The position numbers were made by a program, and so were the translations under genes. Positions 11,485 to 22,480 of a stretch of DNA of 64,000 nt are shown here, in pieces. This DNA is from Serpula lacrymans var. lacrymans S7.9. Its lineage: Eukaryota > Basidiomycota > Agaricomycetes > Boletales > Serpulaceae. The stretch lies in the NCBI RefSeq assembly GCF_000218685.1, contig NW_006763299.1:1628031-1692030 (forward strand), given 5' to 3'. Positions within the stretch are counted from its first letter, which is position 1, and each line of letters starts with the position of its first letter. The notes under the pieces are model-generated. The model was not told where the DNA came from. It saw only the letters and a program-made list of their open reading frames with translations, and searched no databases.

Positions 11485-12402
11485 ATGCACACCGCACGAG
11501 CACCATTCAACACCGCCAAAGCAGACATAGTCATCCGCTCATCTGACAACGTGTATTTTCGTGTATTTAGATGTCTGCTCGCTCTTGCCTCGCCATTCTT
11601 TGACGCCATGTTTGATCTTCCGCGACCTCTCACAGAAATACCCGACTACGAGACCTATGACGGTCTAGAAGTGATACCAATGACAGAGGGAAGTCGGACA
11701 ATTGACATGATGTTGAGATTCTGTTATCCAGTGCCTTCCGTTGGAAGCCCAAGACTGGATAATTTGACGGATATAGAGAATTTGTTGGAGGCAGCCATAA
11801 AGTATTCGATGGATGGGATCGAGAAGAAAGCCAGCGAAGCGCTCATTTCTCGTCATCTTCTGGAGAAGGAGCCCCTTCGAGTGTTCGCAATCGCCTATCG
11901 GTATCGTCTCGAACGAGAAGCCAGGATTGCTGCAAGGTATACGTTGCACAAATCACCATTTCCACTAGACAGCCCCGAGCTACGATACATTCCACCGCAA
12001 GACCGGCTTAAGCTCGCGGAGTATCGTAAAAAATCTAGCGCAGCTATTCGGTACTTAACGACGAGTTTAGAATGGATAAAGCGCTCGGAGACTCACCAGT
12101 TCTACGAATGGTGGACGAGCTGTTGCCAGTGTCGTAGCAAATGCGACGTCAGATACCTACTACACAGCACATATGCGCGGGAGTGGTGGGCAGAGTACAT
12201 GGAGGAGAGTACAACGGCATTACAAGAGAGGCCATGTGGTCAAGTGGTATCTGAACCATTGACGAAAGCCTTGGAACGTGCCAATGAGTGCCCTGCGTGC
12301 AGGCGGAGAGCTTATACACAGATGATGGAATTTACGACGAGATTTGCAGACGAGATCGAGAAAACAATAACCGAAGTGAGTGGATGTTTCCATCCATCTT
12401 GA
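11485..12402 (+). CDS. BTB/POZ-domain protein (copy 3)
   Basis: Intronless 305-codon frame from ATG 11485 (MHTARAPFNTAKADIVIRSS). BTB domain at about residues 8-110 (SDNVYFRVFRCLLALASPFF). Helical middle (LLEKEPLRVFAIAYRYRLER). This copy keeps two cysteine clusters in the C-terminal third: WTSCCQCRSKCDVRY around residue 215 and NECPACRRRAYTQMMEF around residue 272, spaced by a conserved Trp-rich helix (EWWAEYMEESTTALQERPCG). Such paired CxxC clusters suggest a bound zinc ion, though no named fold is evident. Followed 495 bp later by copy 4 on the same strand; together they mirror the inverted pair at the left edge of the window. Confidence 0.88.
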   Translation: MHTARAPFNTAKADIVIRSSDNVYFRVFRCLLALASPFFDAMFDLPRPLTEIPDYETYDGLEVIPMTEGSRTIDMMLRFCYPVPSVGSPRLDNLTDIENLLEAAIKYSMDGIEKKASEALISRHLLEKEPLRVFAIAYRYRLEREARIAARYTLHKSPFPLDSPELRYIPPQDRLKLAEYRKKSSAAIRYLTTSLEWIKRSETHQFYEWWTSCCQCRSKCDVRYLLHSTYAREWWAEYMEESTTALQERPCGQVVSEPLTKALERANECPACRRRAYTQMMEFTTRFADEIEKTITEVSGCFHPS

Positions 12403-12897
12403 AAAGTAACATGTCGGTTGAATATTCGCGGCTTTTCTGACAGGTTGTATTGGATATCAAGATCTAAGTAATCCAGTACGGTCAAAGAAGAAATGAATGC
12501 ATTTTCATGCTGTGGGTGGGAGATCACGATGCCAGGCTGTCAGCGATAGTAGCAGAGCGAAGAGATATATCACTCGCAATCACGTTGGGTATTTTAGTGG
12601 CGATAGCGCAAGGGCATAAACTTGTACAGTAAAGGTTGGATTTATAGATCCTGATCAATGCGGTTAGGAGGTATGTTATCAGCTTTAGCCGGAAGTTGCC
12701 ATGGGAGAGACAGCCCGAGCGAAACGGATGAGGAAGTTCCAAATTAGGAAGCCTTGATACGATTCGACACTTTGTAAGTTGCCGTGGCACCGGATGGTCA
12801 GCCTCATACCCGCCCAGGTAACTGCTTATCAGCAAGCCAACCAAAGCAAAGTGAACGAAAGTCGACAGCCCACCAAAGTCACTGTATAACTCAGAAT
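12403..12897. other. Intergenic, BTB copy 3 to BTB copy 4
   Basis: About 495 bp; expected to hold the terminator of copy 3 and promoter of copy 4. No additional gene recognised. Confidence 0.4.
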
Positions 12898-13815
12898 ATG
12901 TCAGACTCCGAATGCACGATGCTCGAAGCAGACGTTGAAGACAAAGCTATGGACGCCGCAGCCCCTTTCGACAGACCAGACGCAGACATGATACTACGCA
13001 CCTGTGACAACGTCGACTTCCGTTATTACAAATTCTTGCTATCCCTTGCCTCACCCTTCTTCATGAATATGTTTGCACTTCCTCAACCCACTGAGTTAGC
13101 AAGTGACCAGACAAAGTACGGTCTCCCTATCATCCCTGTCTCGGAATCAAGCAGAGTAATGGAGAAGCTCTTGATGTTTTGCTCACCAGTGTACGACACT
13201 GATGTTCCTGCGCTGGACAATTTGGACATTGTCATGGCTGTGCTGGATGCGGCGGACAAATATGATATGAAGAGAGTAGGGAAATTTGTTGTAAAGATGA
13301 TTATTTCCCCCCACTTTCTGGAGCCAGAACCCATGCGGGTATTCGCAATCACATGTCGATACAGGTCGGAGGTCGAGACCAGAGTGGCTGCAAGATATAT
13401 GCTGCGTTATGCTATCTCGGAGCCGTCTTATGTGGCAGAGCTCGACTGTATTTCTGGGGGAGACTACCACAGACTAGTCAAATACCACGCAAAGTGCGGC
13501 CAAGCCGTACCACAGCTCATCAATCTCTGGTCCAAATACCCTCTACCGCAACTCGATTGCAAAGCTTGTAGGAAAAAGGGAATCTCGCGGTTGCCTTTGA
13601 AGGAATACCAGGACAGCGTTATCGAGGCTCTACGCGCTCGACCATGCGCTGAAACTTTGTTGAACCAAGATTGGATCGATGCGATGGTCAAAAAAGCCGG
13701 GAGCTGCACAAATTGTCGGGATAGGGCTTATCGAAACATGGCGGACTTCGTCAAGGAATTTGCCGAGCCAGTTGACAATATCATATCGCAGGCAAGCGTT
13801 TTTTTTTTGGTTTAA
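12898..13815 (+). CDS. BTB/POZ-domain protein (copy 4)
   Basis: Intronless frame. The open frame begins further up at 12784, but homology with the sister copies begins after ATG 12898 (MSDSECTMLEADVEDKAMDA), which I take as the start; 305 residues. BTB domain at about residues 20-120 (FDRPDADMILRTCDNVDFRY, FLLSLASPFFMNMFALPQP). The helical middle (FLEPEPMRVFAITCRYRSEV) is shared with the other copies. The two C-terminal Cys pairs are LDCKACRKKGISRL and GSCTNCRDRAYRNMADF, followed by the terminal helix. TAA at 13815 follows a run of nine T. Paralogue of copies 1-3; function unknown. Confidence 0.86.
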   Translation: MSDSECTMLEADVEDKAMDAAAPFDRPDADMILRTCDNVDFRYYKFLLSLASPFFMNMFALPQPTELASDQTKYGLPIIPVSESSRVMEKLLMFCSPVYDTDVPALDNLDIVMAVLDAADKYDMKRVGKFVVKMIISPHFLEPEPMRVFAITCRYRSEVETRVAARYMLRYAISEPSYVAELDCISGGDYHRLVKYHAKCGQAVPQLINLWSKYPLPQLDCKACRKKGISRLPLKEYQDSVIEALRARPCAETLLNQDWIDAMVKKAGSCTNCRDRAYRNMADFVKEFAEPVDNIISQASVFFLV

Positions 13816-14350
13816 CTCACAGCTTCATGTGTTGATGTAACTGGCACAGATTGAACTAGAAGTAAAGTTCTAGGAGGGAAACAATGTGGCTGGCACAATC
13901 CGTTGATAACTTAAAGTTGAATTCGACGGACTCGGACTCGAGGGACTTGTACTATAGTCAGGTATTTATATCATACCACAGGCCATGGACGCATAGGTTT
14001 TTGTATGTTGTTTTGAGGAGCATTGCTATATCTATAGTCTTCATATCACGATAGGGGATATATCAGTACTGATGAGCGGAAGTTGGAGGTTATGTTCGTT
14101 GAAACCTTGCATTGTATTTGTATCTTCGATGAGTTGTTATTATATTATCGGCGTATATGCGCAATACCGTGAATTTGTAGTGCACTTTAGCTTTAGTAAC
14201 AATCCAGAACGATTTGAGATACTTGGGTTGTATTTGTATAAGCAAGGATAAAGGAGTCATGTCAAAAAAAATAATACAGTTTAGCGGGCACTCGGCGACT
14301 TACATTTCTCTCTCCACCTGTTGGTTGCTTCACAATGGGAGTTTGCGCAT
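13816..14350. other. Intergenic between BTB copy 4 and the decayed copy
   Basis: AT-rich, no recognisable gene or repeat. Confidence 0.35.
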
Positions 14351-14895
14351 ATGCCTGATGCGACACATCCATTTGATGGTCCTAGAGCGGATGTAATCCT
14401 TCGCTCGGTGGATGACCTCGACGTCAGATTTCACAAATTTTGATTACCGCTGGCATCCCCCGTATTCGAGATCATGTTGACGCTACCTCAATCCTGTGAA
14501 CCAAAACCATCAGATTGTGATGACACTAAGGATGGTCCACCCATAATTAATTGACGAAGAGGAGTGTAGACCTGGCAGGTTTTCTAGACATGTGTCATCC
14601 TGCAGAAGGAGAGAACACCTTCGAAAATTGGAAGGTGATATTCGGCGTTGCAGAGGAGTACGAGCATAGAAAGACACCTATGCGGGAATCTGAAGTCATT
14701 CGTCGAAGCGGAGCCTTTCAGGATCTATGCTCTCGTAAAGCAGTACAAGCTGAGGGTGATTGCTCAAAGGCTGGAATACGCTTCAAGAACCAGTCAAATG
14801 GTTGGTACCTGGAACCAGAAAACATGACGGGAGGCGATCGCCAGCGACTGCAAGACTATCATCGCAGGTACGAGGACCTTGCTGGTAGCCTTTAG
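14351..14895 (+). pseudogene. Decayed BTB gene (copy 5)
   Basis: Begins with a recognisable BTB start at ATG 14351 (MPDATHPFDGPRADVILRSV, DDLDVRFHKF) but a TGA follows at the point where the other copies read LFLSLAS. After the stop the same frame continues as a BTB-like segment (PLASPVFEIMLTLPQS), then further stops and frame changes. From 14551 a frame resembles the later BTB half: FLDMCHPAEGENTFENWKV, then a helix pattern, and MTGGDRQRLQDYHRRYEDLA, which matches the conserved 'DRLKLAEY' helix of copies 3 and 4. The Cys-pair C-terminus is missing. Lies 535 bp beyond copy 4 on the same strand, so it is a dead tandem copy. Confidence 0.8.
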
Positions 14896-15257
14896 AAGAC
14901 GAGAACTGCAGACTCGGAGCCCAGTGTGAGTGGTGAAGTTCAAACATTCATTAGCAGAGAAGATCGACATTGGGATTCCGGAGGTAGGGCATGCACATCA
15001 TCATGACCAAGACTATAGAGTACTTTATAACACGGCTTTTATATCTGGAGTGGGGACTTACGTTCGACACGTTCACTATGAGGTTAAAAGGGTACACAGT
15101 TGTTTTTGAACTGGCATAGAGGTGTTTGCGGTCACACATTGGTAATGTAAACCCTAACCACAATATTATAACGCGGTGGCGTGACCTGGTAGTGAAACGT
15201 GACGCGCCTCGCGTGCAGACACACAATACTTGTCTTTTTCTTTGAGCGAGGTTCAGA
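14896..15257. promoter_or_regulatory. Upstream region of the PACT-domain gene
   Basis: About 360 bp between the decayed BTB copy and the spindle-pole gene. No gene seen; presumed promoter of the latter by position only. Confidence 0.35.
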
Positions 15258-18200
15258 ATGGCGTTGCTGGAGACACCTTCGAGGGTTTGGAGACGCATAC
15301 AAGCTGTGGATGATCATGACCTACCCTCTTTGCCATCCTTGCCTGCTTTCGACGATTCTGCCATCACCGAATCCGAGTCTGAGCATGCTTCAGACGACGT
15401 TCTAGTGCCCGTCCATTCAACTCCTGCAGCTGCGTCTTCTCATACAGCAACCACAACCATTCGTTTGCCCTCTAATAACTCAAGTACCGCTCGCTTTGCT
15501 AGCTCCATTGCATCACGCTCCGTTTCTGCAAAATCTTCCCTCTCTTCAGCATCTAGGGTAATTGGCAGGGACCGCTACGAAAGTTTCGATGTTAGCGCAA
15601 TTCCTTCGCTTCCAGGTGTCGGTGGTCAAGATACATCAGAAGAAGACTTAGGCATGAGTAAAAACAGCGTTCCAGAGTCCTATCTTCCGCCCGAAGAAGA
15701 TAACAATGGTGTAGACGATCTCTCATTAACAGACGCCCTTGAATCCATCAGTCGATCGAGTTCACCTTTTCCTCCTGAAATGCCCGACATGCAGCCAACC
15801 CCCAACAGGAAGTATGATTACTCGATATCACTCCGTGCAGAGCCCCAGGTGCGTAGTCACTATATTCTATTTTAGCTCGTGCCCAAAACTAGATCGCAGC
15901 CGTCTCCAATCGACAAATACCGCAATGTTGCGATCCGTAGACCTCTGTCTCGCACCCGCACTCCTTCGCTATCCCGTACAACTCCCTCGCCTGTGTCGTC
16001 ACCAGCTAATTCTACACCACATAGCACAAGATCAATACCACTGCCTAGGTCTAGTCCCTCATCGCCTATACCAGGATTAACAATACCTCTCCCTCGTTCA
16101 GTGACCGCATCTCCTGTGGTCCAACATCCACCTAGCGTTGTGATCCAGCCACCAGAGGAAGACATAGCTGACCAATTCTACGCCAGTCAAGAGCAGTTGT
16201 CTTCAGAAGAAGAATCCCCGCCCCAGCCTTATGATCAACAGGAAAGCGAGCCCGAAAGACAATCGGATTATGAGGATAATCAATATACACAGGACATCGC
16301 TAGTTCTGAGCATGTCGATGAGCGAGAGCCCACTTTCTCTTCAGCTTCCTCCGACCCCAACCATTCCCCATATGAGACCTCGAACAATATAACTGTTATG
16401 AATCGGTCTCCTGCACTTTCAGCAGCCTTTTCTTCTCCAGGGGCTTCTACAGCATTTACTCCGACTCCTGCAATCCCTCCACGTCCCCGTCCTCGGTTTA
16501 ACGTACCTCCTCCTCCGCCAGACCTCGTGGAGCAAGACGAGGAGCAAGAATCCGATGACCAAGAAGACCCTGTTACCCCTCGTACGAGGAGAAAGTCTTT
16601 CCTACTCTCCGTTATTAACTCCACAGCACGACCGCGGATGAAGTTCCCCACCCCACATCCTCACAGGCGTACTAGCGGCATTGGGGTGGATGAGTCTCGG
16701 GATGAAACCACTACGACGCCTGGTGCGGGGCTGAGAACAGCCTTTGCAGGTGCTACGCCAAGACCAACGAAAGGCAGGATGTCTCATCCTCTTGCTCAGA
16801 CCTACGTCGTTGATACGGAAGCATCTGATTCCGCATCTGCGTCTGGAGAGGGCGAGATGCCAGTACAGCTAGCTTCTCCCTACGATTCGGGTGGAGAGCG
16901 CGCGTCGTTCATTTCTACGGCCTCGTCTCATGATTTGACGACCCATATGCGCGCGAACACTTCTTTTGATCCCGTCATGGGACTGGGTAACAGAGGGGGC
17001 GTCGGGCGGTTTAATGCAAATAAGTTGAACACGTATTTGCATGGGCTGAATAGGAGGCTGCAGGAAGAAAATGAAGTGCTCGTGCAACGCCTGAAGAAGT
17101 TGGAGGGAGACAAAGGCGAGGAAGGGGAAGGTGGGAGAAGATCAAGCATAGGTGCTTTCACGAGTGCGAGTGCTGCATTTAAGAGCAGGAGGATTAGCGC
17201 TGGCAGTGCATTGGGAGACGTAGAGGAGGATGTCGGTGCCGAAGGATGGGCCGAAGAGAGGAGAGAACTCGAGGAAATGATCGATCAGCTGAAGGAAGAG
17301 GTGGAAAGGTCAGCGGTGGAAAAGGACGAGGCGGAGAAGGCTTTGGAGGACGAGAGGATGGAAAGGTTAAGAGATAAGGAGAGATGGCGGGAGAGAATGG
17401 GAGAGGTGGAAAGGGGGGTGGAAGGTATTGTGGGGGGATTGGAGCGAAAACTTGGAGAGGCGGAAGTGAAGGCTAAAAATGCTGAGAAGGCTAAAGAGGA
17501 TAGTATCAAGGACATAGAGAGGATGGTGGAGGAAATTCGGGATCAGAGAGATGAGGCCCTGGATAGGGCTGAGAAGGCAGAAGCCACGCTGGAGAGCGGG
17601 AAAGAACTAGGCGGAGCGCTGAGGGAGGCAAACGAAAGGGTCAGTAAGCTCATGGGGGATCTGAGGAATGCAAACAGCCAGATCAAGGAGCTTGAGGACG
17701 AGGTTATGGGCTCAGACCAGAGGATTGATGATCTTGAAAGGGAGTTGCAGGAAACACGAGAGGCCGCTCAGAAGTTTGAAGAGGATATGCACGCCGAAGT
17801 GAATGAGCTACGCGAACTGGAAAAACGCGAGCTGGAAAAAGATGCTGAACGGGCAACCGAGCTGGTAAGGCAAATGGAGGACGCACTCGAGGCAGCAGAA
17901 ACAAAAATGCAGTCGGACGAGGAAGTTCTAGCGGATCTCCGATCAAAGCTCACCGTTCTTGAACGCGAGAGGGAGAGAGAACGTGACACAGCTAGTCTAA
18001 GTTACAGTCGATCCGCCCAACACTCACCGGAAGTACTCGCCGAAATTGAAGCATTGGAAGGAGAGCTGGACGAAGCCAACAAGGAAATTTCCAGGCTAAA
18101 TACTGTTCTTCAACAATCTCCCGCACGTAAAGCTATTGAGAAGGCTAAAGATACTAAAATCGAAATATTAGAAAGAGAGAAGGAGGATTTGCTCGAACGG

Positions 18201-20606
18201 GTCAAAATGCTTAGGGTGACGGTTACAGATATGTCTACTCCAAGCAAGGTCTTCAACATCACGGGGATTTCTCCTATACATCGACAGGTTCTGTCTATGT
18301 CAATGAAGGCTCCCAAGACACCTGGAGGGCCACTTAGAGACGTAAGTTTATTTGATGGATCAGGCAGTAAACAAGGACTGACTTACATCCATAGCTTTCA
18401 TGGCTCAACAATACGACTGCTGAGCCCTCCGTTTCTCCCCTTCTAACAGAAATATCTCGCCTGCAGCGTGAGCTGGACCGAGCCAATGACAGTATTGACG
18501 ATAAACTGGACAAACTCGAAGATGCTGGCTTAGGGGTCGTTGGATTAACGCAGGACCTTGAGGATGCGCGCTCAAAGATCTTGGTTCTTGAAGAAGAGAT
18601 CGCGCAGCTGACAAGACGAGAAGAAAGGCGCCTTCAGCGACTGGAGAGGCTCAGATGCCAAAAATGTCTCGTGAAATTTGACCTGTCAGGCTTGAATATT
18701 TTTGCGGATGAAAGGTATGAATCGTAAATTTGCTACCCAATATATCTGCTGACCCCCTTGTCCATTCAGCTCCGCAGAAATATCGCACAGCTACCTTCCA
18801 TCCAATCCTCCGACACCTCCTACAAAAACGAGTGATGCTTTGCGCTCAGATCTTCAATCTGTCAATGCGCAACTCAGTGCCATGAAGAAGCAATGGAAAG
18901 AGGAAAAGTCACAACTGCTTGGTGAAAATGCTGTGCTTCAAGATGCCGCAAACCGACTAAATGCTCAAGTGCGTGATGCAAAGGATGAGGTAAAGAGGGT
19001 AGCAGCCATAGAAAAGGCTGGCGAGAAGGCGCGAGTCGGCATACAAGGGGTACGAGTTCTTATTTTTATTTTATCCCAGCTCTTGACAATACTTTATAGG
19101 AACTAGACCAAGCTAAGCAAGCGATCGCGGATCTTGAAGGCGAACTTACAGCTGAAAGGACCGGACTGAGACAAATGTCCACCGAGCAGAATCGCGTCCA
19201 ACGAGAGCGGGAAGATATTGTTCACCAGCTACAAAGGACCGAAGAGGCAAGTGTACATTGAATGTTTCAGTTTGACTACTCACAGGATTTATAGGACATG
19301 AACGATGTAAAGCGACAACTGCAGAAAGTCAAACTGGAAAATCACGAGTTGGAAAATGAACTTCGCAGTGAGTAGTATAAGATCTCGCTCCTTAAACGAA
19401 TCCTCACCCCATCCAGCGAACGCCAACGTTGAGCAGAAGGCTAGACTCCTCGAGGTCAAAGTTACAGAAAATGTCGAAACAATAGACCAGTTACGGCAAG
19501 AACGATCATTGCTAGCTACTAACTACAAAGATCTGCAGCGGAAATTCTCAGACGTTTCAGAGGTAAGTGTCCTACAAGTGCATTTGGCTATTACGCGATG
19601 TTGAGTGGATGCAGCGTGGTAACAAACTTCGGGAAGATTATGCTCTTTCCCAGACATCACACGACAATCGTCGTCACCAGCTAGATCTCCGCCTACTTGA
19701 GATTGAAGATCTGCGACGTACTTTGGCCAACCAGGCCGACGAGCTTCAAAGGACAGAGGCGGAGAAGGCTCGCATTGCTGCTGAGAAAAGCAACATCGAC
19801 AGAACAGTAGCCGCACTTCAGGCAGACCTCAAACGTGTCAGAAGGGATGCCGAAGCTTTTGGTCGAGACCTGAAGCTCCTCCGCACTGAGAAGGAAAAGG
19901 TACAAGAAAAATCAAAGGAGGACGCTTCCAAGGCTGAAAGGGCGAAGAGACAAACTCAGACCCACATTCGTCTCCTGAACGAACAGCTTGATACCGAGCG
20001 TACTAAGGTACAGAAGGCGAAAGACGAATTAAAGGACCATGTGTGCCCAGCGTGAGCAGCATTTACCGTTCTCCGTATTCGACGCTAATATTTGATGGAT
20101 AGTGATGACCGTCAACTAGCGGCTATGAAAGTTCAACATAACAAAGAATGCAAAGGTCTCATAGTTCAGATTCGATACCTAAAAGCGAAATTCACCCGGG
20201 AATCCTCCTTACGCGATGACTTGAGTTATCAGAAACATTACTTGTTGGTTTTATTGGCAAGGTTTGAAGCGAGGTGTGTAGCCTCAGGAACTCGTTCTCC
20301 GATTGATTCATAAACTTTTGTAGCGAGCAACGCATACTAGCTGCCATAGCTAGAGTAGGCTATCCCAAACCAATCCAGATCCCCACTGCAGCTAAGAAGA
20401 ATCGTTCACTGAGAAGCGTTGCCTTGTCCTTGATATTTGTGCGACGCGCTAAGTAGGTTTCTCCTGCCTGTCCAGGTCTGAGAACTCGTTCTGACTTGTT
20501 AAACAGAGTTGCCAGCGACAAATGGCGAAAGGAGAGTGCATCAAAGCAAGCGGTCGCTGCTGCGCTCCAGGAAGTGCGACGTCGTAGAACCGTCACTACA
20601 TTATAG
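15258..20606 (+). CDS. Spindle-pole gamma-tubulin anchor, pericentrin/Pcp1-like (PACT domain)
   Basis: Large multi-exon protein (roughly 1,500-1,600 residues) from ATG 15258 (MALLETPSRVWRRIQAVDDH). Up to about 17.0 kb it is Ser/Pro-rich and disordered; then VGRFNANKLNTYLHGLNRRL opens a very long Glu/Arg/Lys coiled coil reaching 20.05 kb. The decisive part is the C-terminus, seen only after splicing: LIVQIRYLKAKFTRESSLRD, LSYQKHYLLVLLARFE, (intron 20275-20324) EQRILAAIARVGYPKPIQIP, RSLRSVALSLIFVRRAK, (intron about 20455-20507) VASDKWRKESASKQAVAAAL, ending at TAG 20606. This is the fungal PACT pattern, which docks Pcp1/PcpA/Spc110-type proteins on the spindle pole body. An intron at about 15849-15899 (51 nt, in frame) removes an in-frame TAG. 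The segment near 17.0 kb might be a diverged CM1 gamma-tubulin-complex-binding helix; that is a guess. Confidence 0.78.
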
Positions 20607-20764
20607 ATTACCGATATAAAGATGCATAATACCTCAGTTCATTATTTGCACGATCTTGTTGTATTCATTAGGCCCTTTTTGTCATGTATCACTGTATGAA
20701 TATGTAAACTGTGTGTTTCTAATGTACCCATGACCAAACGGTTTGGTTTCCTTAACCTAGATGT

Positions 20765-21932
20765 TTAGCGTGGGGGAGGGTGTTTGTGCTTGTGCGTTTG
20801 CGATATTATACGAACTGCGTCCTTAGAGAAAACGTAAGACAACCCACTCCAAATAGTTGTTGCTGCCACGGTCCATCTAGGTTATATATGAGTTTACGAA
20901 ACTTGCTTATAATCGGGGTGCTTACTGCAGCGATGGCAAGGAAAAGGCAAACGCCGCAGGGGCAATTGGTGAGATAGTGGTCACAGCCATGAGCACCAAT
21001 TGCAGGGCTGTGTTTACCTGAATGATGGATTTGCGCACGGTCAATAGCGAATAATGAGTACTATGTTGTAAGCGAAACCTTGCTAATGAATGTCGGTCGG
21101 ACTTCTGCTGACGGTATAGAGAAATCCCAGTATCTGGAGAGCGTTTTCTAACAAAGTGTTCAGTAGGTATTCGATATAGAGAGCGTCGTAGTTGACGTAC
21201 CGGAGCAGGCAATGATGTGTACCTTATGTAAAATGCAGACAGACTCAAAAGCACATCGCGCCCAATAATAATGACAGCTAGTGGGACTAGAAGGCGGTTA
21301 AGACATGATATTTGGGTTAATAAACAAGCATACGAGGAAGTAATTCCTTCATGGTCAACGCGACTGTCAGAGTGGTCATTAGCGTTTTGTCCGCAGCGGG
21401 ATCTAGGATAGTGCCCAACACGGATTGCATCTTGAACCTCCTCGCCAAATAACCATCGAGCTTTCAAATTTGTGAAATTCAGTGAACAGTCAGCAGAAGC
21501 AGAACTCAAATCACCAACCAAGTCCGAAAGCCCAGCATAGAGAAGCAATCCCGTTGCGAAGTAAAAGTCGTCGTGCAGGATCGACCAACCGAGCACAGGA
21601 CATGCTAATATTCGCGAAGTTGTCAATAAGTTGGGTATAGTGTAAATGTTCTCTCTTATAGTTGGTTTGTGTTGTCCCTCTGCGTCATGGTGCTTCTGGG
21701 ATCGCGACAGACTGGTTGCAAAGTACCTGGAGCTTGAGTAGAATGGCTTTTGGAAGAACTCTTGATGGTGGCATCGAGATAGATGACTCGGAATGCATGG
21801 TGAGTTTATTACGGTTCGACGTGCTGTTGCATAAAGACCCGCTCGAGTTGGGATAAAACGAAATTGAAGAAAAGTACGGGTAAGCATCAATGGAAGCTCT
21901 GGAAGCCTCTGAATCAGATGTGGCCGCAGCAT
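20765..21932 (-). CDS. CRD1: Cardiolipin synthase (CDP-alcohol phosphatidyltransferase)
   Basis: Mitochondrial inner-membrane enzyme joining CDP-diacylglycerol and phosphatidylglycerol to make cardiolipin. Starts at ATG 21932 with a long Arg/Ser-rich, acid-poor leader typical of a mitochondrial presequence. Then ENIYTIPNLLTTSRILACP and LLLYAGLSDL; an intron (about 21454-21520) precedes DGYLARRFKMQSVLGTILDP. Spliced, this gives the complete CDP-alcohol transferase signature D-x2-D-G-x2-A-R-x8-G-x3-D-x3-D. TM segments follow (LVPLAVIIIGRDVLLSLSAF). A short exon reads TLSRYWDFSIPSAEVRPTFI, then VNTALQLVLMAVTTISPIAP. A last intron (GTAAGC to AACCTAG, about 20876-20942) joins LPSLQ to WTVAATTIWSGLSYVFSKDA, the usual C-terminus, ending at TAA 20765. 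Convergent with the PACT gene, the two stops only about 160 bp apart. Confidence 0.92.
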
Positions 21933-22113
21933 GAGAAAACAGTGGCTCGACCAATTCTTTGCTTTGATCAGACCTAAGACTTAAGCTTAAGTTGCCCATA
22001 CAAAAATTATAGATGAATACCAGGTTGAACTACTTAATTACTGTGATGCACCCGTCCAAAACATCATAGAAATTGATGTTCTCCAGTTGTTGCCCAGGAT
22101 CGAAAATATGATC

Positions 22114-22121
22114 AAAAAAAA
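22114..22121 (-). terminator. Pol III terminator of tRNA-Glu
   Basis: Run of eight T on the minus strand (eight A on plus) starting 2 nt after the tRNA 3' end; the standard RNA polymerase III stop. Confidence 0.85.
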
Positions 22122-22122
22122 G

Positions 22123-22194
22123 TTCGGATACCGGGAATCGAACCCGGGGCCGCTGTGTGAAAGACAGCAATGTTAGCCACTACACCATAACCGA
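22123..22194 (-). tRNA. tRNA-Glu (anticodon TTC)
   Basis: 72-nt cloverleaf on the minus strand. The anticodon arm is GCTGT-CTTTCAC-ACAGC with anticodon TTC; the T arm CCGGG-TTCGATT-CCCGG carries the B box, and TGGTGTAGTGG is the A box. The acceptor stem pairs six of seven positions with a T-T mismatch at position 5:68. No intron. The unpaired position is slightly unusual but the promoter boxes and terminator suggest a working gene. Confidence 0.93.
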
Positions 22195-22361
22195 CTTGTT
22201 GAGACAGATGACTTACAACATTATGGAGGGATATAATGCAGTAGCTCACTTTCAGCCAGGCCCAATATTTTTTGCCTAAACCATGTTTGCACTATCCCTG
22301 ATGGCTGCCTTACTTTGGTGTTATTGAGGGGGACTGTAAGAAATTGGCAGTATTTAATAAA

Positions 22362-22402
22362 ACTAAGTGAAACTCAGCTGCTGCCTAAGAGGCTATAGAA
22401 AC
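22362..22402 (+). repeat. Short repeat, partial copy
   Basis: About 40 bp beginning CTAAGTGAAACTCAGCTGCT; the same stretch appears without change at 37611-37650. It is a partial extra copy of the left end of the longer repeat at 22481 and 37622. Confidence 0.7.
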
Positions 22403-22480
22403 AACTTTATTATTTACCTAAGTGAAACTACAATAGATGTTAGTTTAAGGTGATCTCTAATAAATGTAATGTAACATACC

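Noticed and set aside
11130..11633. Minus-strand frame of 167 codons near BTB copy 3
   Set aside because: Its first third is antisense to the BTB start and the rest has no motif, splice signal or bias.
12784..12897. Longer N-terminus for BTB copy 4
   Set aside because: Sister copies begin near the BTB domain, and the ATG at 12898 fits better.
15849..15875. A 27-nt intron removing the in-frame TAG
   Set aside because: Too short for a usual intron; a 51-nt intron (15849-15899) with the same donor also keeps frame and is more believable.
16280..16651. Minus-strand Gly-rich frames inside the spindle-pole gene
   Set aside because: Antisense of Pro-rich coding sequence; shadows.
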